Assembly: GCA_036897095.1 (NCBI GenBank)
Contig: JAYMSP010003061.1
Span: 1 to 21,318 of the forward strand
DNA: 21,318 bases
Direction: 5' to 3'
Source: Plantago elongata
Lineage: Eukaryota > Streptophyta > Magnoliopsida > Lamiales > Plantaginaceae
Shown here: piece by piece, positions 19,701 to 21,318 of the stretch
Numbering within the stretch: position 1 is the first letter of the stretch
Layout: each line of letters opens with the position of its first letter
The notes under the pieces: model-generated
The model's input: the letters and a program-made list of their open reading frames with translations, nothing else
The model's database searches: none
Told to the model about the DNA's origin: nothing
Position numbers and translations under genes: made by a program

Positions 19701-20179
19701 AATGCTGAACATGTGTAACTACGTGCAGCCAGCATATTTTAGGAGTGGTTTCTCTTTCAGGAGAATGTGCAATCCCAGAAAATAACTCTTATCCACTAGA
19801 AAAGAATTAGGGAGATAATTTCACATTAGACTTTCTAATTTTCATTCGAATCTCTTCTTCTTGTCTTAGTTCCTTGGGTTTGTAAGACGTTATCTACCTA
19901 CTCCACCCGTGTAATTTTTGAGTTTCTTACCAACCCAATTTGCTTTTCATGGCATCACACACTACTGGACAGATAGTAAAAATTGCATGGCTAAACTGTG
20001 ATCATACTTACCTTTCAATAGAAACATAACTAATTGTCTGTTTCATTACCACTTGGCAGAGAGGAGAGTTTAATCAGCGGAATGGGAGACAAGGATACAA
20101 CGGATATGGATACGCTGCAGGTGCAGGGTATGGGGCAGCTTCTAACGGTCACGTGAACCAGCAGCAGCCCGTAAGCTAA
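16701..20179 (+). CDS. RBP47: RBP47-type RNA-binding protein with three RRMs
   Basis: Six exons, 16701-17075, 18125-18608, 19049-19125, 19208-19338, 19601-19691 and 20060-20179, join in frame to 425 residues with GT-AG introns. Residues 20-90 are Gln-rich (QQQQQQ, repeated QWMAMQ). RRM1 spans about 100-178 (RNP2 IWIGDL 102-107, RNP1 ERYGFVEF 141-148), RRM2 about 193-272 (RNP2 IFVGDL, RNP1 KGYGFVRF) and RRM3 about 312-383 (RNP2 IFVGGL, RNP1 KGCGFVQF). The tail is Gly/Tyr/Asn/Gln-rich. Length and the Gln-rich start fit RBP47 better than the shorter RBP45. Such proteins bind U-rich and poly(A) RNA, are mainly nuclear and enter cytoplasmic stress granules. Odd point: RNP1 of RRM1 has Arg142 where the family usually has Gly. 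The first intron (1049 bp), directly inside RRM1, is long and could hold regulatory elements. The gene looks intact. Confidence 0.94.
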
Positions 20180-21199
20180 TCCACTGGGATTGCTTATATG
20201 TACTACTATTAAGCTTATTAGAGATACTTCCAAGCCACCCCACCCCTTTACCCCTGTCTGTAGGATAATGAAATTTTGTAGTAGAATTGAGTGCAGACTT
20301 CTTGTTTTGATTCTTTATAACTTATATTTGCAATTTTGACACTAAAATAAGGCTGAGATAATATGGTAAACTAGCATGTTAGTTGCTAGTTGCACATTCT
20401 TTTGTAGCTTCATAATGACCTGTTAGAGCCTAGTAATTCTACCAAGTATTTAACCTGCAACCCTGTAAGGAACAGTGTTATCATCTCTCAGGATCTTATA
20501 TAGAATGGGCAAGTTTTGTTGGGTGTCACTTGCTCATTAAGTTGAATTGCGACTCTAATTAATGACACCCGATTGTTCCTTTGCTAAACGGATTGATTTC
20601 TGCAATTGCCCTTTCAAGCACTTGCAGCCGATACATATGAACACGAAAATATGCAATTATGGTATCAATTTGGAGAACATGAATAATAGCTTTAATAGAC
20701 GCCATCGTATAAGATGCACCTTAATTTTCAAAGTCCATTTCTAAAATTTTCGGTGATTTCCCGTATTGTTTTGTAGTAGTCATATACAACGTTAAAGTCC
20801 AAAGAGTTAAACCTCGACTCATTTACAATGAGTTTTGCAATATATAGTTGATCTCTTGATTCTAGATTTGTACTTGAGGTTTGTCCTACAATTTGGTTGC
20901 TGCGAGTTTTAACTTTTGAAGCACTTGAACCCTAACCAGACTCACACTTACATGAAGATGGTAACTTATAAAGCACAACGTGCATACTTTTATCTTCGAC
21001 TATCTTTGCATTTTCATTTTGATAATTATTTTTTATTTATATAATAATATTCAAGCCTAACAAAACATTATCATTTATAAAGCTAGGTACTAACCAATGT
21101 CAATACCACGATATAATTTACTTTTAACAATAAATAAAAAACAGATAAAATTAAATAATTAGAAAAATTAAATAGTCATCTAAAAAAAACCTTACATTT
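20180..21199. other. 3' flank of RBP47 and intergenic DNA
   Basis: The first few hundred bases are probably the RBP47 3'UTR, with TTTTGTA-type T-rich runs near 20270-20330 and 20400, but no single polyadenylation site is clear. Beyond about 20560 there is AT-rich sequence with no gene. Confidence 0.5.
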
Positions 21200-21318
21200 A
21201 AACAACGTTGGTGATATAGTCGTTTGGATGACGACAAAGCGCATCTCAATTGATAAGATGCTTCTTCTCCAACTAATATATCGTGTTCGAGTCACCCTTT
21301 AACCGTTTTATATATATA
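21200..21318 (+). mobile_element. Possible tRNA-derived SINE head (cut by window end)
   Basis: GCATCTCAATTGATAAGATG at 21241-21260 resembles an RNA polymerase III A box, and GTGTTCGAGTC at 21283-21293 closely resembles the B box GGTTCGANTCC. Their spacing of about 40 bp is right for a tRNA-like promoter. The A-box segment folds as a D-arm-like hairpin (GCATCT/AGATGC). The sequence does not fold as a full tRNA. The element would continue beyond the window. Confidence 0.4.

Noticed and set aside
21200..21318. A functional tRNA gene
   Set aside because: The boxes are tRNA-like but the sequence gives no acceptor stem or proper anticodon arm.

Overview
The window is nuclear DNA of a flowering plant, most likely a eudicot. 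It is AT-rich, has GT-AG introns of about 80 bp to 1 kb, and carries two intact spliced genes of plant families, together with a long Ty1/copia retrotransposon. The species cannot be told from the sequence.

Layout. Positions 1-8165 are the 3' part of one copia-type LTR retrotransposon, probably of the Sirevirus/SIRE lineage, on the + strand. It contains the last 74 codons of pol (RNase H end), a hairpin plus G-rich purine tract just after pol, a 600-bp noncoding stretch with its own TATA box, a very long decayed additional reading frame (about 1038-6325), a polypurine tract and a 3' LTR of about 1.42 kb (6744-8165). The 5' LTR, gag and most of pol lie outside the window. Positions 8166-11117 hold no convincing gene, apart from one exon-like relic, and end in the promoter/leader of the next gene.

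Positions 11118-14110 encode, in six exons, a 345-residue single-pass membrane protein of the plant sulfotransferase-like (annotated 'nodulation protein-related' or 'P-loop NTPase') family. Positions 14111-16429 are AT-rich intergenic DNA with a possible degraded Stowaway-like MITE. Positions 16701-20179 encode, in six exons, a 425-residue RBP47-type RNA-binding protein with a Gln-rich N-terminus and three RRMs. It is preceded by a pyrimidine-rich leader and TCP/site II-like motifs. The remainder to 21318 is intergenic and ends in a possible tRNA-derived SINE head.

The two host genes lie in the same direction but are independent transcription units with no functional link visible. The most unusual object is the retrotransposon's additional reading frame. 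It lies downstream of pol with a promoter-like region and 3'UTR-like tail of its own. Its middle part is an array of short exons, all in phase 0 and separated by 64-87 bp GT-AG introns, which is strange for a gene carried by an element that replicates through RNA. All reading-frame calls for it are from manual translation. Its function is unknown and the copy is inactivated by several frameshifts and stops.
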